Notes: a model not told the origin generated them from the sequence alone. Shown: positions 36,301-49,503, counted from the stretch's first letter. The stretch is 64,000 nt of DNA from Earliella scabrosa (GCA_022605405.1 JABYQQ010000037.1:124001-188000); one strand, 5' to 3'. Numbers and translations: made by a program.

Positions 36301-39300
36301 ACCGTAGTGATGCGAATATGGCTCTGAGCGACCCGCATTGTGACAGGAACCCGCATAGGATGTGTTTGCCTCATCGTCACCTCTTCAAAGTCGTCGCTGA
36401 GTTCGGACTCCAATGCAACTAGAGCGATATCAGTGACTCTGTCGGAGGAGCAAAAACAAGAACACTACTAACCAGCATAGCCGAGTGATGACGCAGTAAG
36501 GCCGTCAGGATATTGGCTCAAGAGATTGCCGACAGATGTGTGAATAGTGATATTGAGAGAGTCCGTGGCACCTGCGGGATCATGAGGCAAAAGTCAAGAA
36601 CGGCTCGAAACGACGTACCTGAAGTGAGGTTATTATACAATCTACGAAGGTATCGGAGAGCAAAGGTGTTAGGTGTGAGGAGACGAAGAGTCCTGAACCG
36701 CCTCCAGATGTCGATGGGTATAGTCTCTGTCGCGAACTTGAGCCACTGTGCGGGGATTTGAGAGGTGGTTGTGAATCCCGTGTAGTCGAAGATAATATCG
36801 AAGTCGCGACTTTCATTCGTCGATGATGTTACACACTGTGAGAAGCGTAAGCATACGAACGCAGGACCACAAGTCAACAGACCGCTACCTTGAAGATGTA
36901 GTACAACAACAGCTCGAGGTCAAGAACCTCAACATCGACCTTCGATACAGACAACACGAAGACCGCGTTTGAATCCTACGCACGCGTCAACACTGTCGCC
37001 ACCGGAAAACTAGAGATGACTTACCGATGGTGTGATGCCTTCAACAAACAATTCCTGTACGGTAGCCGTGTCCCGACGATCACATCTTGACATGAGGTCG
37101 AGATATTCTCGATGCTCCCTACTTGTCAATGTAGACATCTTCGGGCTCTCCAGGGGCTGACCGAGTTCGACAAGAGCAGCGCACAACGCGTCCCAAGCCC
37201 TCTTCCCATTGGCCGCAGCCGCCTCGGCTTCAGGCGTCATCTTCTCCGCAGACACCTTCGACGAACTGAGGAGCTCCTTGCCAATCTTGTCCGCATGCTT
37301 CTCGAAGAACCGGTGAAGGACGATCGTGTCGGTGTCGTCATACGTACGCTCCAACCATTCATCCGCTTCTTCGTCAGGGCCGGGAGGGATGTATTTCTAT
37401 AAGGAGCTCAGACAATGCATCCTCTTAGTCGGCGGGCCGCTGCAAACTTACGTTGATCTCGCTCAAGAACTTCGTGACCGTGACAATGTTCTCCTTCAAG
37501 AAGTCGTTCAGGATGACCATATGGGCTTCCTTGCCGAATAGAATGTTGTTGGCGAGGTTCTGAATGATCTTCGCGATAACCATAAGGCCACGCCGGACGG
37601 TGGGATCATTGGGGAGCGAGACATCGACAGTCTCCGGGGTGACGATGGCTGGAGAGATGAACCTTTGGGGCGGTCAAGGAGATAGTGGTGAGAGCTACCA
37701 CGGGAGAACATACCGAAGGAAGATGAAGGCGCCAAGAGCCGCAAACTTAGCCTCGGGCCAGACCTCGTTACTGATCTAGGTCAGCAGCGAGCATTCTGAC
37801 AATACAAGATCACTTACACAGCCTTCGCGATGTGAGCGCAGATCTCCCGGATGATGCTAAAGCACTTATTAGCTGGACCAACGAGATGATCCCGGAGAAA
37901 CTCACGAAGGCAGGGCGGGGATAGACGAAGAGATGATCTCGAGGAACTTCGCGGTGATGAACTCCACCGTCTCCTTGTTCTGTCGCAGCTCCTCCTTGGA
38001 CACCTTCGTAGGGTCAAGCTCGTATCCGTGACCAGCAGGCATGGAAGTGACGCTCTTCACGAGAGGGACGATCAGGGACCTCAGGTAGTTGTACCCATAG
38101 ACCCTTGCAAAGGCGGACAAGAATCGCGTGCAGGTCGAGTTGCTACGGAACAACGCCGTGTCGCTCTCTGCACGTAGTTGAGCGAGAGTGAGCGCGTCGG
38201 GGATTATACGTATGACGACTGACCTGTCTTCTGGATCTCGAGATCGATCATCGTCTTCAGCAAGTTCATGAGCGACGACCGCGTGTCGAAGAGATTCAAA
38301 AGAACTGCATTCATCGAGTCGACCTCGTTCGGTGGGCAGATTTCACAGATCGCAAGCGCCAATGCCATCTGCACACCATTGAGCACAACTTCGCCACGAA
38401 GGAGGGGGATGACTTACGTCTGGTCCTTTGACAAGCTATGTATAGCAATGTCAACTCCACGTACGTACCTTCCCCATCCCGGCAATTGACTCACCTCGCA
38501 GAGACGACTTTGCTTGACGACGACAGGAGTCTCCTCGTACGGCGCAAACTTGATACCCTCCTTCAGCACCCGGATGAAGACGTGCGCAAAGATCATGCGC
38601 TTGATCGGATCGGAATCATACGCGAGAGTCAAACAGTGCTTCACACCGCACTCCGTGTTCGCGCTGACAAGAGACGAGAGCCCGGTGATGAGCAGCTCTC
38701 TCAGTTCACCTTCGCGCTGTTGTATGCGCATCTGAGCGCGAGATCAGCATGCCACGCTTCAGCGCGAGGATAACGGCCACATACCTTCGAGAAAGACGAC
38801 TTCTCAGAAATCCCGTCATCTCTCGGCTGGCGTAGGATGATTACAGATGAGCGGATTGCAGGTTGAGGGTGAAAACGGGGACTCACGTTGCCGTCGTATC
38901 GAGTGATCTCCCAAGTCTTCACGAGGAAGGTCGCATACCGTATGAACAATCGCGACACCGCATGCGCAACATCTTCGCCCGTAGTACCATCGGACGGCTC
39001 AAGCTGAAGGCGATCGAACAGCTTGACAGCGGCCCTAAGGACCGACACGTTCAGCTCATGCTGCACCATCGATATCTGCCCATCCGCATCGTGGATCTCT
39101 TGCACCCAGTCGACGATGATGTCCGCAATGCTCTGGCGCATGTTGCTCTCCTTGTTGCGCATCATGACCGGCTCGGCCCTGCTGAACACGCTGCTGCACA
39201 GCGTGCAGAACTTGACCTTGAGCCGGATCGACGCCGCGTCCGTGTCCTCGACGCGGTTGATGAACGTTGCGAGCGTGTAGAGCGTGTTGGGGATGTCGAT

Positions 39301-42300
39301 TACACGGAGGTCTTCTGCGAGGCTGTGCGCGCTCTCGGAGAGCACCTTCAGGATCGCAATGAACTGGTCTAGGAAGACGACGAGGACGGGGTAGTTGACG
39401 TGCTCGTCATCAGTAACCATACGGATCACACTGACGACACGTTCAGTGTATGCCCGACGATGAATGGCCGCAAGTGAAAAGAACGCACTCGTCAAGTTGC
39501 CTGACGATACGACTGTGCAGTCGGTGGCTAGCCTCGTTGCTCAGCGCGTCGCGGGCGACATCCCGAATCTGCGGAAGGTCATTGACGAGCAAGTTGACCG
39601 TCTCAGTCAGGAAGTTCGTCAACAGGTCTGACGGGTCGCGCAACACGCGACAGGTATCCGGGATGATAATCGGAGGGATCAGTCTCGTCAGTGCAGACGG
39701 GTCATGGTGATCCCGCGTGCATGCAGCTCCAAACGACGCCAGGAACAGCGTGAGGTTCTGCCATTGCGCCTGACGTTCCTATCGGATGATTGGGTGCTCA
39801 GCATTATGACAGGGGCCCAAAAGCGTTTCTTTGACACTCACTTCTGCGCTGAGGGTCTTGTCGCCAACCGGCGCCGTCCCATTGTCAAGGCCGTCAGCGG
39901 TCGTCTCAAACGTCAACCGGATGGTCATCTCCGTCAACGAACACCAGCGGAAGTACAACTCCTGCCAAACCGCGACGTGGATGGCAGAGGGGAACGTAAT
40001 GAGACGCATGAGCTTCCTGATCCGCTTCTGGTGTCCCACTCGGCCTGCAAGACATTAAGATCCTCCCGACTAGACTCCAACGAACCGGGGGGGGGCACGC
40101 ACCAATCATGGAGACCTTCGGGTCACCGAGCTGCTCGTAGATGGGGTGGCGCTTGAGAACCTCTTCCTCGTTGAAGCCTGAAGCCTGCGGCGCATCCGGT
40201 TGTCTCTCTGCCTGTGCAAGGAGCCGCAGACAGTTGCACGCCGTAAGGGAGACGACGCCATCGAGGGAGGACAGCGACACGAGAAAAGCGATTTCCGCCA
40301 GGGCAAAGGCAGATACGCGCATCGGAGCAAGGCGCAGCGCTTCCTGCAGCTCGGTTCCCTAGTCGCGCATCGTCGGCCGAGTGATTGATAGAGTGGACAA
40401 GGGAGACGTACCTGACGATGCTGGATCGCATACAGGTGCATGATCTCGTACGCCTGGGAGATGAGCATGCGCTGAGTCTGCAGATCCGTCCGGGTACTGA
40501 GCAGGAGGTTGGCCACCGAGGATAGCACCGCCGGACTGAACCACCGGGCATCAACAACAATCTCCGATCCGTGACGACCGAACCACATACCCGACTTCCG
40601 TCACCCACTTCAACAACAACGGCCACTTCGGGTTGTCGATCGGGCACTGTACCACAGACTCGATGAAGTACCGGAACGTCCTCCCGAGCGACCACCTGAC
40701 GGCAGGGTCCGCAGGGGACATGTAGATGCTGACGCACGACGCGAACACGCTGCCGACAACGTCCTCGTTCAGGCAGTCGTGGTACCACCAAATGTCCGCG
40801 CGCCAGACCGTCAGCATGCCGAGGATGAGCAGGTCGCGATCGGGCAAAGTCTCCGACGTGTACCGCTTCGCCCGCGGCCGCAGGTTCACCTTGCGCGACG
40901 CGCCGTGCATGTCCGTCTCGCTGCGGCGCGTGTAGACGCTCTGAGGCAGGAGGGTTAGTGGACGCGCAATGGTGGTTAAACGGCAGACGCACGTAGAAGA
41001 TGAGGTTCAGACGGTCCTTGAGCTTCTCCTTCAAGGGGTCCATGGATCGCTGCCACGGGAGCTTCCAACCCTGCGACAGTGTCTCCGTCAAACCGGCCCA
41101 TGAGATAAGTAGATAATGAACTCACATCGACGATCAAGGTGAGACAGGCCTTGACAGCGCAGATCTTCACCGCCTCCGAGCGCTCCGGCTCTACGCACTG
41201 CTGGAAGATTGGAATGGACTCCTCCTCTGGCAGGAAGCGGTACAGGGCAGCCATGACGTCCGCCAACATCGCGACGTCGATGTCGTCAGGGCACTCCCAA
41301 AACGGACGGTCCTTCGTCCACTTGAGCAGCACCACCTGTGGTGCGCAGCCGTCAACGCCGCCCGGGTCCACATAGGATGAGTGTTCAACGCACCTTGAGC
41401 TCATGCGCGATGTCAAACGCCGTAGAAATGAGCGGCGCCTCGTTCTCGCTATCCGCGTGCGGGCGGACGCGGGACGCTGCTCGGCAGATGTCGACCGCGC
41501 AGACAATGGCAACTTCCGAGTACTTCGAGGCGTAGGGAAGGTTCCGGATGATGAGATCAGTGATATTGCGGTCCTGCTTAGACAAGTCAGACGAGGGTAC
41601 TGCGGGACTCCAGACACGTTAATAACACACTTTGCGGTAAGGGCCCTTGTGACCCAGGGCGCTCTCAAACTCCCCCTTCAAACGATCGTGGCTGATACAA
41701 AGCAGCACAGCGAGCGTCGGCCACGCGCCAGCCTTGTCCCTTGAGTTCTCCTGCAAGTCAAAGAGGAGATCGAAAACGCGCTCGGGGGCGCCTTCCAGAC
41801 GGCGGTGATATTGGAGAGCGTCGTTGTACTCGTCAGGACAGAGCTCGATCCAATTCCAGATTGCCGTACGAAGGGCGATCGAGACCGGGATCTGCGCGTC
41901 CTTCTTGAGGTTCATGAGAAGGGAAGATAGCTCTGTGACGAGATCAGCCAATATGAATATGAACGCGGGGTATGATGCCGATAGCAACGTACCTTGCAAC
42001 GATTGGACGAGCTTCGACCGGTCCAAAGCGCTGTAAGTGATCAACTGGAGGTCAACGGTGTCTGGCTCCGGCTCTGCCGAGCTAGCGAGGGTGTGTATCC
42101 GTTGCCGTATCCTACTCAGGACAACGGCCCAATTGGACGCGGACAAATGGTACACTATTCGTCCGGTGTACTTGGCGATGGAAGAGTGCAACGACAGCAC
42201 CGACTTCGCGACAAGGAAAGACGTCTTCTCATATGCCACCGAATGTTGCGGTAGTCGACTGGATATCGAACTGGTCACTCCGGCGGAGTTGAGGGATGTT

Positions 42301-43257
42301 GATGACGGGTGCTTGGCGCGGTTCATGGACCGCGGCGGCGCACCTGAAACGATGGGCGGAGGGAGCGTCACTAACGCTTCGTCGGTCACGCTGAACTCGT
42401 GAGACTCGACGGACTCGAAGTCCTGGAATGATGCATCGAAGCTCATGCTTGCGGCCGATGTGAGACGGTGTTTCCGCGGCGCGGCCTGTCGGAGTAGGAG
42501 AACCATGACACTGATGATATAACGCGCACAGTTGTCGTCAAGGGCGGGCGGCTCGACCAACGTGGCGGAATTCGATAGCTGTTCGGAGGACGCGTGGCGG
42601 CCGCGTCCGGGAGTAGGAACGGATGTGTCTGGGGTCGTGGGCTTTGAGCCTGCACCACGCTTGCTTCCGGGAGAGTTGGGTCGCGTCTCTTCTGCGCGTG
42701 ACCCCCAACGGGATGCCATGGCAAGAGAGAGGACCTTCAGGAGGAACAGTTGGGACTGGAGGATGTCGATCCCGCGGAAGCCTGCGCTCTCGATTTGCTG
42801 CGAGACGCTTAGATAGCAGCGAAGACAAGACAGAATGCGACGTACCTTCGCCAGCTTGTCCAACTGCTCCGTCAATGCTAGTGATATCATGTCGAGCGAA
42901 TCCCGAGACAAGTCCACCAAAGCTTCGACTGTCTGCTGCATTGCATCATCCGCCTCCAACTCCGTAAGCGATATCCCCGAATTACATGGAAGCTGTGTGG
43001 ATTTGTTGAGACACACATCGACCGTGAACGGTAGACCATAACACGAGAACGCGTACCTTGTTTTTAAGCCTGTTTATGAGGACTTGCACTACTTTTTGCT
43101 GGGGGGATGCGGGGATGTTTGTCGAGGACGCATACGGCAGATTGGATGGCTGTACGATAGGAGATTGAGCCGATATGCTGTGATTGGAACCATTGCTCCT
43201 GTGAACACGAGAGGTGCTCGCGATGTTGTGACTGGCGGAAGCACGCCGTGCGGGCAT
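33350..43257 (-). CDS. Neurofibromin/Ira-type Ras GTPase-activating protein
   Basis: This gene of about 9.9 kb has many small introns. It starts at the ATG 43257 (MPARRASASHNIASTSRVHR) and ends VMKMIE at 33350-33352. The long N-terminal and central parts are helical. The RasGAP domain begins near 38386 (ALAICEICPPNEVDSMNAVL). The arginine finger is in LFRSNSTCTRF (Arg codon 38145-38147), followed by VYGYNYLRSLIVPLV. The FLR/FISPAIV signature is split by an intron near 37680-37745, and ANNILFGKEAHM follows. A Sec14-PH-like part lies at about 36400-36900 (DFDIIFDYTGFTTTS, TLRLLTPNTFALRYLRRLY), and HEAT-like helices fill the rest to the C-terminus. Such proteins switch off Ras by speeding GTP hydrolysis, in yeast limiting cAMP signalling. 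The first exons (41311-43257) and upstream DNA are tandemly repeated to the right. Confidence 0.9.
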
Positions 43258-44980
43258 TGCTCATGAACCGCCGTGTATCCGGACACGAGATGGGGAGATA
43301 TGGGGGAGCAGAGACCCGAGTTACGAGTAGGAAGTGTGCGGGAGAGAGAGGGATGGGAGGAAGAGCCTCTGTCGACTGCACCGAGCAGTGCGCGAGACTT
43401 GTCCAGGGCAGCGACTCCGAGCGACTTCCAATCGCACGGCGTTACCCGCTTACGTATGCACCCAGTTAGGCAGTTCCTGCGGTTCTCCCGGGTTCTCCTC
43501 GGCAAAGGACGCTAGATTGACGCCACCGCTCGCCCCTCGATGCCGCCGCTCGACGCATCCGTGTTCTCGACTCGCCGTGTCATCGTCTGAGTCTGACTCT
43601 GTCGAGGTGTGCAATGCGATGGCCCCCTCGAGGGGCCGGGCTTCCCGATCGCGCGCGGACGCAGTCCGCGTTCTCCTCCAGACGAGCACTCGCACTCGAC
43701 ACGGACTGTCCGATGTCGATGGACCGCCGTCTGCGTCCCCAGCGCACGCGTACGCTCGACCACTGCCCGCCCTCTTCAGCTCACCAAGGGCACGCTCCAT
43801 GCGCATCCCTCCCACGCATGCACACGCACCCAGTCGGCCGTCCTCTCGCTCTGCGCCGCCCGGAGTGCTCTCCTCTCACTCGCATCGCTCCTCGCCGCCT
43901 TCTGCAACAGCGGCTGTGCCGTCCCCGCCATTGTCCATGGCACCGTCCGCTCCCTGCTGTGCTCCGCCAGCTCTGCGTCTCATTGCGACTCCCGCCGCGC
44001 TCTGCGCATACAGCCCATGCATACAGCCAGCTACCTACATCCATCCCCGACCTGCGACGCTTCTCCGGCCTCCCTCCGCAGGCGCCCGACTCCCGTTTGC
44101 GCACACGCGCGCCCCAGTCCTGCGCTCCCCTGCAGTACCCTCCTCGCCCTCGTCGGTGAGGTTCGTGTCCGTGGTGCGCCCTGCTGCTCGATGGGATCGA
44201 GCCGATTACTGACGTTGTTCATGCCAGTTCCCCCGCTCGAGAGCTGCACGTCTCGAGTCTGAACCGCCGGCGTGTTCATCCGACACGGGCAGCTCGTCAA
44301 CAAGCGACGTCCAGCCGTTCTACGGGCACGGTCACCATTCCTGCAGGACGTGTCTGCAGGACGACCGCCCTTTGCTCTGGTCGTCCGCACTCGACCCAGC
44401 ACGCCCTGCAGACAAGCTCACACCGCGATCAGCGGTCAGCAAAACCGCACTCGAGACTCACCTCCGCTGTCTCCCACCGCGGATGGCGACAGCGACGGCG
44501 ATGGCAAACACGACGGCGATGGCACATACGACGGCGACGGCGACGGCGGGCACCACGGCTCGACACGCCCCTACACAACGATGCAGCCGGGGGGCGAGTC
44601 AACGCGCAGTTGAGAGGAAGCAAGCGGAGACCGAGCACGAAAAACGCTGCATCCTCTCCTCCTCAAACACACGGATATATGTGTCCTCTCAGCGTGCACC
44701 GCCCACGCTGCCGAACGGATACTTGCGCGAAGTGTTCCACCGCCCCCGCCGCGCTCCGCAAATTGCGCACCTCGCTTCGCGCACAGGTGAGTTTCAGACG
44801 AACGCTCGGGTCCTCGCGGGCACGGACCTGCGCTATGCACACCCACTAACCTCGCTCGCTAGGCTCGCCTCGACGGTCCGTCCACTCACTCGATATTGCT
44901 CGTCCCCGCGTGCGAGCTCACTCGAGCTCCGTCCGACTTCTCCGTCCCCACACGGCTGCTGCGCATCGCAAACTGGGGCC

Positions 44981-45340
44981 GGGACGGGAGCGTGCAACAT
45001 TGCTCCGCAATTTACGCTCGGGAGCCTCGCGACCTGCGTTCCGTCGGGTGCACATCCTGAGCATACTGCATGACTGTCCGTGCAGCGCACTGCCAGGCGC
45101 GACACCAGCCTGAGGACCTCGCAAGACGGACGAGACGAAATGCGAGCTGTGGCGGGACGCTGGGCTGGGACGGGAGCGTGCGACGTCGCTCCACGATCTA
45201 CGCTCGAGAGACCTGCGTTCCGTCAGGTGCACATGCCGAGCATGCTGCATGACTATGCGTGCAGCGCACTGCCAAGCGCGACACCAGCCCGAGGATCTTG
45301 CAAGACGGGCGAGACGAAATGCGAGCTGCCGCGGGACGGA
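44981..45340 (+). repeat. Two-copy direct repeat, period ~186 bp
   Basis: The first copy starts gggacgggagcgtgcaacat at 44981 and the second starts gggacgggagcgtgcgacgt at 45167. They share the stretches tgcgttccgtc.ggtgcaca, gcagcgcactgccar and acgagacgaaatgcgagct, with some substitutions. The second copy runs into the 46 bp minisatellite. The same arrangement recurs in unit 2, from about 55815. Confidence 0.75.
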
Positions 45341-45596
45341 CGGCCACGTTCCGTCACTCGGATGGGGTTGCGAATGACGAGACAGACGGCCACGTTCCGA
45401 CACTCGGATGGGGTTGCGAATGACGAGACAGACGGCCACGTTCCGACACTCGGATGGGGTTGCGAATGACGAGACAGACGGCCACGTTCCGACACTCGGA
45501 TGGGGTTGCGAATGACGAGACAGACGGCCACGTTCCGACACTCGGATGGGGTTGCGAATGACGAGACAGACGGCCACGTTCCGACACTCGGATGGG
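45341..45596 (+). repeat. 46 bp minisatellite, six copies
   Basis: Copies of a 46 bp unit beginning cggccacgttccgacactcg start at 45341, 45387, 45433, 45479, 45525 and 45571. They are almost identical; the first has ccgtcact in place of ccgacact, and the last is truncated into gatgggagtgggtatg. Unit 2 has only two copies at the matching place. Confidence 0.92.
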
Positions 45597-48500
45597 AGTG
45601 GGTATGACGTCCGACGCCTCCCAGCTGAAGCGTCGAGGCCGGGCCACGATCGTGTAGACTGGTGAGCACCCTGTTTCACGTTAATGTTCGTCTCTGTCGA
45701 CTCCGGGGCCGCACGATGTCGTGCATCTCGTTGTGATTTGTTGCGGGACGATTCAGGATCCTCAGGCGAAATTGGGCGGCGCGCGGAGGAGCAAAGAGCG
45801 GTCTTCACTCTCCGCACGCTTAGCCTCGCGGCGCTCCGCCTTCCCGTCTCTCGGGCCCGTCTTTCGCATCGCATGTGCGGATGATGGGCATGGGAGATCT
45901 GCGACCGTCTCGAGAGCATACGCAGGGTGGTGCACGACCACCCCATGCGCAGACTCGAAGGCTCGCAGACGGGCATGTCTGAGTATGCGTGCCCGTTCCA
46001 AGAGCATCCACAGTCTGGAGCTGCAGAGTCCAAACACCTCCTAAATCGCGAGTACGAGCCCGACGCACGGCGGGTTGGCCGTGAGGACCCACATGAGACG
46101 GCTGTGCGTCATTGCGACGGGCTCGTGGCAGGCTCTGGGCCTGCATGAACGTACCCGCCATGCATTGTACGGCTCGCGAACGCCAGCGAGTCCCACATCA
46201 ATAAGTATCGATCGTCGTACGCGGAACTTTCGACAGACTCGGGCCGTGCGCCTCGTCCTTTGTTCCCTGTAATGTCGGGCGCACGCACATTGCAGCGAAG
46301 CTGGGAGCATGCGGGGCTGGCCCCGTTCAGGGAAGTCGGGCGCAACGTACGAGCACGGAAGCAGGTCCGGGACTTGCACGTTCCTCGACGTCGACGCTGC
46401 TGGCTCAGACCCTCCGCTCGGGAGCCCGAGACCCGATGTCTGCGTATGCGGACGTAGCCCTGGGTCCCATGACTCGTGCGCATACCTCGGATCGCGCAGG
46501 GAAGGGTTCGCACTAATAACCCCCAATCCTAGATTCGTCTGGCGTCGACTGTCCATGCGATCCGATCGACACCCCGTCTGGGCTTGCGAGCTTCGTAGAG
46601 CTCCGTCAACATCTCTTCCGCACGCTGAGCAGCACGGCGGCGTCTGGCACGACTCAAGGACGGGACGTCTGCCGCTGTAAGCGTCGGTTTCGCGCAATCT
46701 GGGCACGGATCGCGGATGCGGACCCGAAGCTACACGCGGGACAACGCGCTGTGGGCAATGACGGGGGATGCGCCGCGCTGATCGTCGCATCGCCGGAGAC
46801 GACTGTCTGCACGATGATGGCGGAGAGCCGGGACGTCCGCCGCCCTGAACGCGGTCCTCATACGAAGCCGAGCAAAGGTGCACGCACGCGCAAGCAGGAC
46901 GACGTCGATCCGCCGTTCGACGTCTCGGACCGGTCGCGACTCAAGTTTCGGACACACAGGTGTGGCACGAGCGATCGTTCGAGCACGCGAGGCTACGAGG
47001 ATGCCTTGCAGAGCCGATAAATGAGGAGCGGCGGGTCAATGTATCGTCGACGGCCGTCCTTGCTGGACGTCGAGACTCTGCTGCAGCGACGCGGTCCAGT
47101 GACGTCCGGACCATGCACGGCGATCCCCAACGAAGTCTCGCATCCGCACGCGGTCTCGGACGGGCTTAGGATGGCGGGCAGGAACACGAGGATGTCCTGC
47201 GCTCGAACAATGCGGTAAGCACCTCATTTCGTCTGAATACCTATGTCGACTAGTCCGTCTGTATCCGAATCCGAGCCCGTGGACATGGGACCTGTCGTCC
47301 TCGCTTGCTGTGGGAAGCCTGAGTCGCAACGCGAGATTGGGCGGCGTGCGGAATTGACGATAATGCTCATCATACACTATCCTCGCGCCGCGCTCCGTCC
47401 GCATGTGGTTCGTCCCAGTCCCGCTCCCGTCCTTTGTGTCGCATGTGCGATGCAGGCGCAGGAGATCTTTGACCAGCTCTGTACATTCATCCCGTCAGAC
47501 TGAGGTCTGAGACGAGCGCGGTGGGATGCCCGCCCGGGACGTGACTGCAGTCGTTCAGAAACCTCTGCAGAATTTCGTCGTGCCCCCTCATTTCATGCTT
47601 CACGCTTACAGACGACCCAGCTCTACGGAAGCTCGCTTCTGGGTGCGTCCTTGGCGTGCCTGCAATGAGCCTAGTCGAAATCTGTTGAATGTCAATCAGC
47701 AAGTTGCGACAGGCTGCCGACTCCGCAGTGTGCAGGCAAATCTTGCGGGCGCACTCGGGCTCCCGCTCGTCATCCGTTCCTGCAGCGTCGGCGGAGCATT
47801 CCGTGAGGGTGGGACAGTCCAGACTAGCTGTCCTCGGTGTCAGAGACGTCAGGCGCACCACACGAGCACGCCATGGAGCAGGACTCGCTGAGTCGGGATG
47901 GACGAGCCGAGCTGCTGTAGACGGGGCCGAAATGTCCGCTTGCGAGGTTAAGAGAGAACGCTGAGCATACGCCGGAATCACCGCACATCGTGTCGGCCGT
48001 CGGCTGCTTGAGGCGCGAGACTTCTCGAGTTTCTTTTCTTGCGCTTCCGCCTTTTTGGGTCGCCGTTGCGAGAGCGGCCAATCCTCGAGAATTGTACTGA
48101 GATTTCCATTCGGACAGGCAGGGTTGGAGAAAGCAGGTTATACGACTGCACCTGGTGCTTCTGTCTTCCTATGCTCGTGAGGGCCATCGACCGCGTGGTG
48201 CCCGCACGAGTCGAGAACCACAGGCCGCACCCAGTCCGCTATAGCAGGTTTGGCGTGAATTTGATTGCGTCGCGAACTACTATGTGACTATCGCTTTCAA
48301 GGAGCGACCTGACTAACACAGATCGTCCTTGCATCGTAAGCGGTGCATGATGTCGTCACGTTCGCGAGATCTGTCCTCCTGAACACAGTATGTGGCCGCG
48401 AATCTTGCCTGAAATGAGACTGTTACTGACCTCGTGATATGGTAGGAAGCACAACGGCTATGGGACGCGATTGGCTCCTGGTTCTGCTGCGACCTGTTTC

Positions 48501-48610
48501 CGAGCCATGTACAGTAATCCTGCATAGCTGACGAAGGCAGGAATATTTGTGAAACCTGAAAGACCCCGATCTTGTCGACTGACCGACACAAGCCGACGGA
48601 CAGCATTCGG

Positions 48611-48620
48611 TATAAAACAA
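48611..48620 (+). promoter_or_regulatory. TATA-like box before the 292-codon ORF
   Basis: tataaaacaa lies 14 nt before the ATG at 48625 and is also present in unit 2 (59246). The spacing is too short for that ATG to be far inside a transcript, so a downstream ATG (48655 or 49096) may be the one used. Confidence 0.35.
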
Positions 48621-48624
48621 GAAG

Positions 48625-49503
48625 ATGCACACTGCAAGCTGCACGCCGCACAGCATGGTGTCTACTCGTCCATCGCGTTCTCACCGACCGGACGTCACTC
48701 CTCTCAATCTCGCTCCCATGCATGCGCCTGTCAGGAAGGCGTGCTCTCACCCCTCGCACCCCGCTCGTCCTGCTCTCGCGCAGCCTCACCGGCATGGCCC
48801 GCTCCTGCCATCTCCTCTGCGCATCACATACACGGACGTTCGTCGCGGGAAGCTCGAATTCGTCCCAGGCCCCGCATTGTCCAAGCATGCGCTCTCACCC
48901 CAGCCGATAGCCCAGACCGAAGGGAGCGAGATTCAGCTCTACGCGACCGCTCACGGCGACATCCGGGGTAACATCCGTCGGCAGCTGAACGGTTTGGCCG
49001 GTACGAGTGTTTCTACCGTATCTACCGCTTCCCTTGGTTCCTGCTTCTCATCTTCCTCCGCCACAGCTTCCGCACTCAAAGACCCGGCCGCAAAAATGAA
49101 GTACACCGTCGATGAGTTCTACGACACATTTGTGGACCGGTATGAGCCCAAGCTTCTTCGTGGATGGACGAGGACGATCCCGTTTGTCAACCTGAGCGAC
49201 AAGAAGATCAAGACTTGGCACCTGAAGCTGCTTCTCAAGCTTCTCGAGTCCGGGAAGATCGTCTTCTCCGACGCAACGGCTGACGAGCTGCGCGCGGTGC
49301 GAGCGTTCGGCAAGTCCATTGTGTGTCCTGGTACCGCGCCCATTTCATCCGCTCCACGCTTCGAGAACCGCAACATCGGGCGACGCGCTTGCACACGCTT
49401 CAAACGGAATGGACCGAAGAGCGCAAAGGAGGTTCCCGAGGAGTGGGATGGGCCTTCGCGTGGCTTGGAGGATCCGTACGACCCTATTGAAGAGTCAGAC
49501 TAG
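48625..49503 (+). CDS. Candidate orphan protein, repeat unit 1
   Basis: This is an open frame of 292 codons. The first ~140 residues are Pro/Ser/His-rich and may not all be translated. From the ATG at 49096 the protein looks globular and charged: MKYTVDEFYDTFVDRYEPKL, IPFVNLSDKKIKTWHLKLLL, ELRAVRAFGKSIV, then a basic part (RRACTRFKRNGPKS) and an acidic end (DPYDPIEESD). The codon choice in this part resembles real genes here (many third-position C and G). The copy in unit 2 differs at one residue only (Thr to Val, two bases in one codon), while other parts of the unit differ more. I recognise no family. A start at 49096 would give 135 residues. It lies ~5.4 kb upstream of the RasGAP start, on the opposite strand. 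Confidence 0.45.
   Translation: MHTASCTPHSMVSTRPSRSHRPDVTPLNLAPMHAPVRKACSHPSHPARPALAQPHRHGPLLPSPLRITYTDVRRGKLEFVPGPALSKHALSPQPIAQTEGSEIQLYATAHGDIRGNIRRQLNGLAGTSVSTVSTASLGSCFSSSSATASALKDPAAKMKYTVDEFYDTFVDRYEPKLLRGWTRTIPFVNLSDKKIKTWHLKLLLKLLESGKIVFSDATADELRAVRAFGKSIVCPGTAPISSAPRFENRNIGRRACTRFKRNGPKSAKEVPEEWDGPSRGLEDPYDPIEESD

Larger units (their letters stand above)
43258..48610. other. Upstream repeat DNA, no confident gene
   Basis: This 5.3 kb lies directly upstream of the RasGAP start. It contains many overlapping frames on both strands, up to 292 codons at 43334-44212, all Ser/Pro/Ala/Arg-rich because the DNA is strongly C/T-rich on the plus strand. A short GAC/GGC-rich simple repeat lies at about 44488-44552, a ~186 bp direct repeat at 44981-45340 and a 46 bp minisatellite at 45341-45596. 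No frame shows a recognisable domain. The RasGAP promoter must lie at its left end. Confidence 0.5.

Noticed and set aside
43334..44212. 292-codon plus-strand ORF as a gene
   Set aside because: Composition is Ser/Pro/Ala/Arg-rich in all frames because of C/T-rich DNA, no domain is seen, and it overlaps equally long frames on both strands.
45341..45596. CRISPR-like array
   Set aside because: The repeats are directly adjacent with no unique spacers, and the genome is eukaryotic. It is a minisatellite.
44918..46033. 371-codon minus-strand ORF as a repeat protein
   Set aside because: It is created by the 46 bp minisatellite and the direct repeat, and it is not kept in unit 2.
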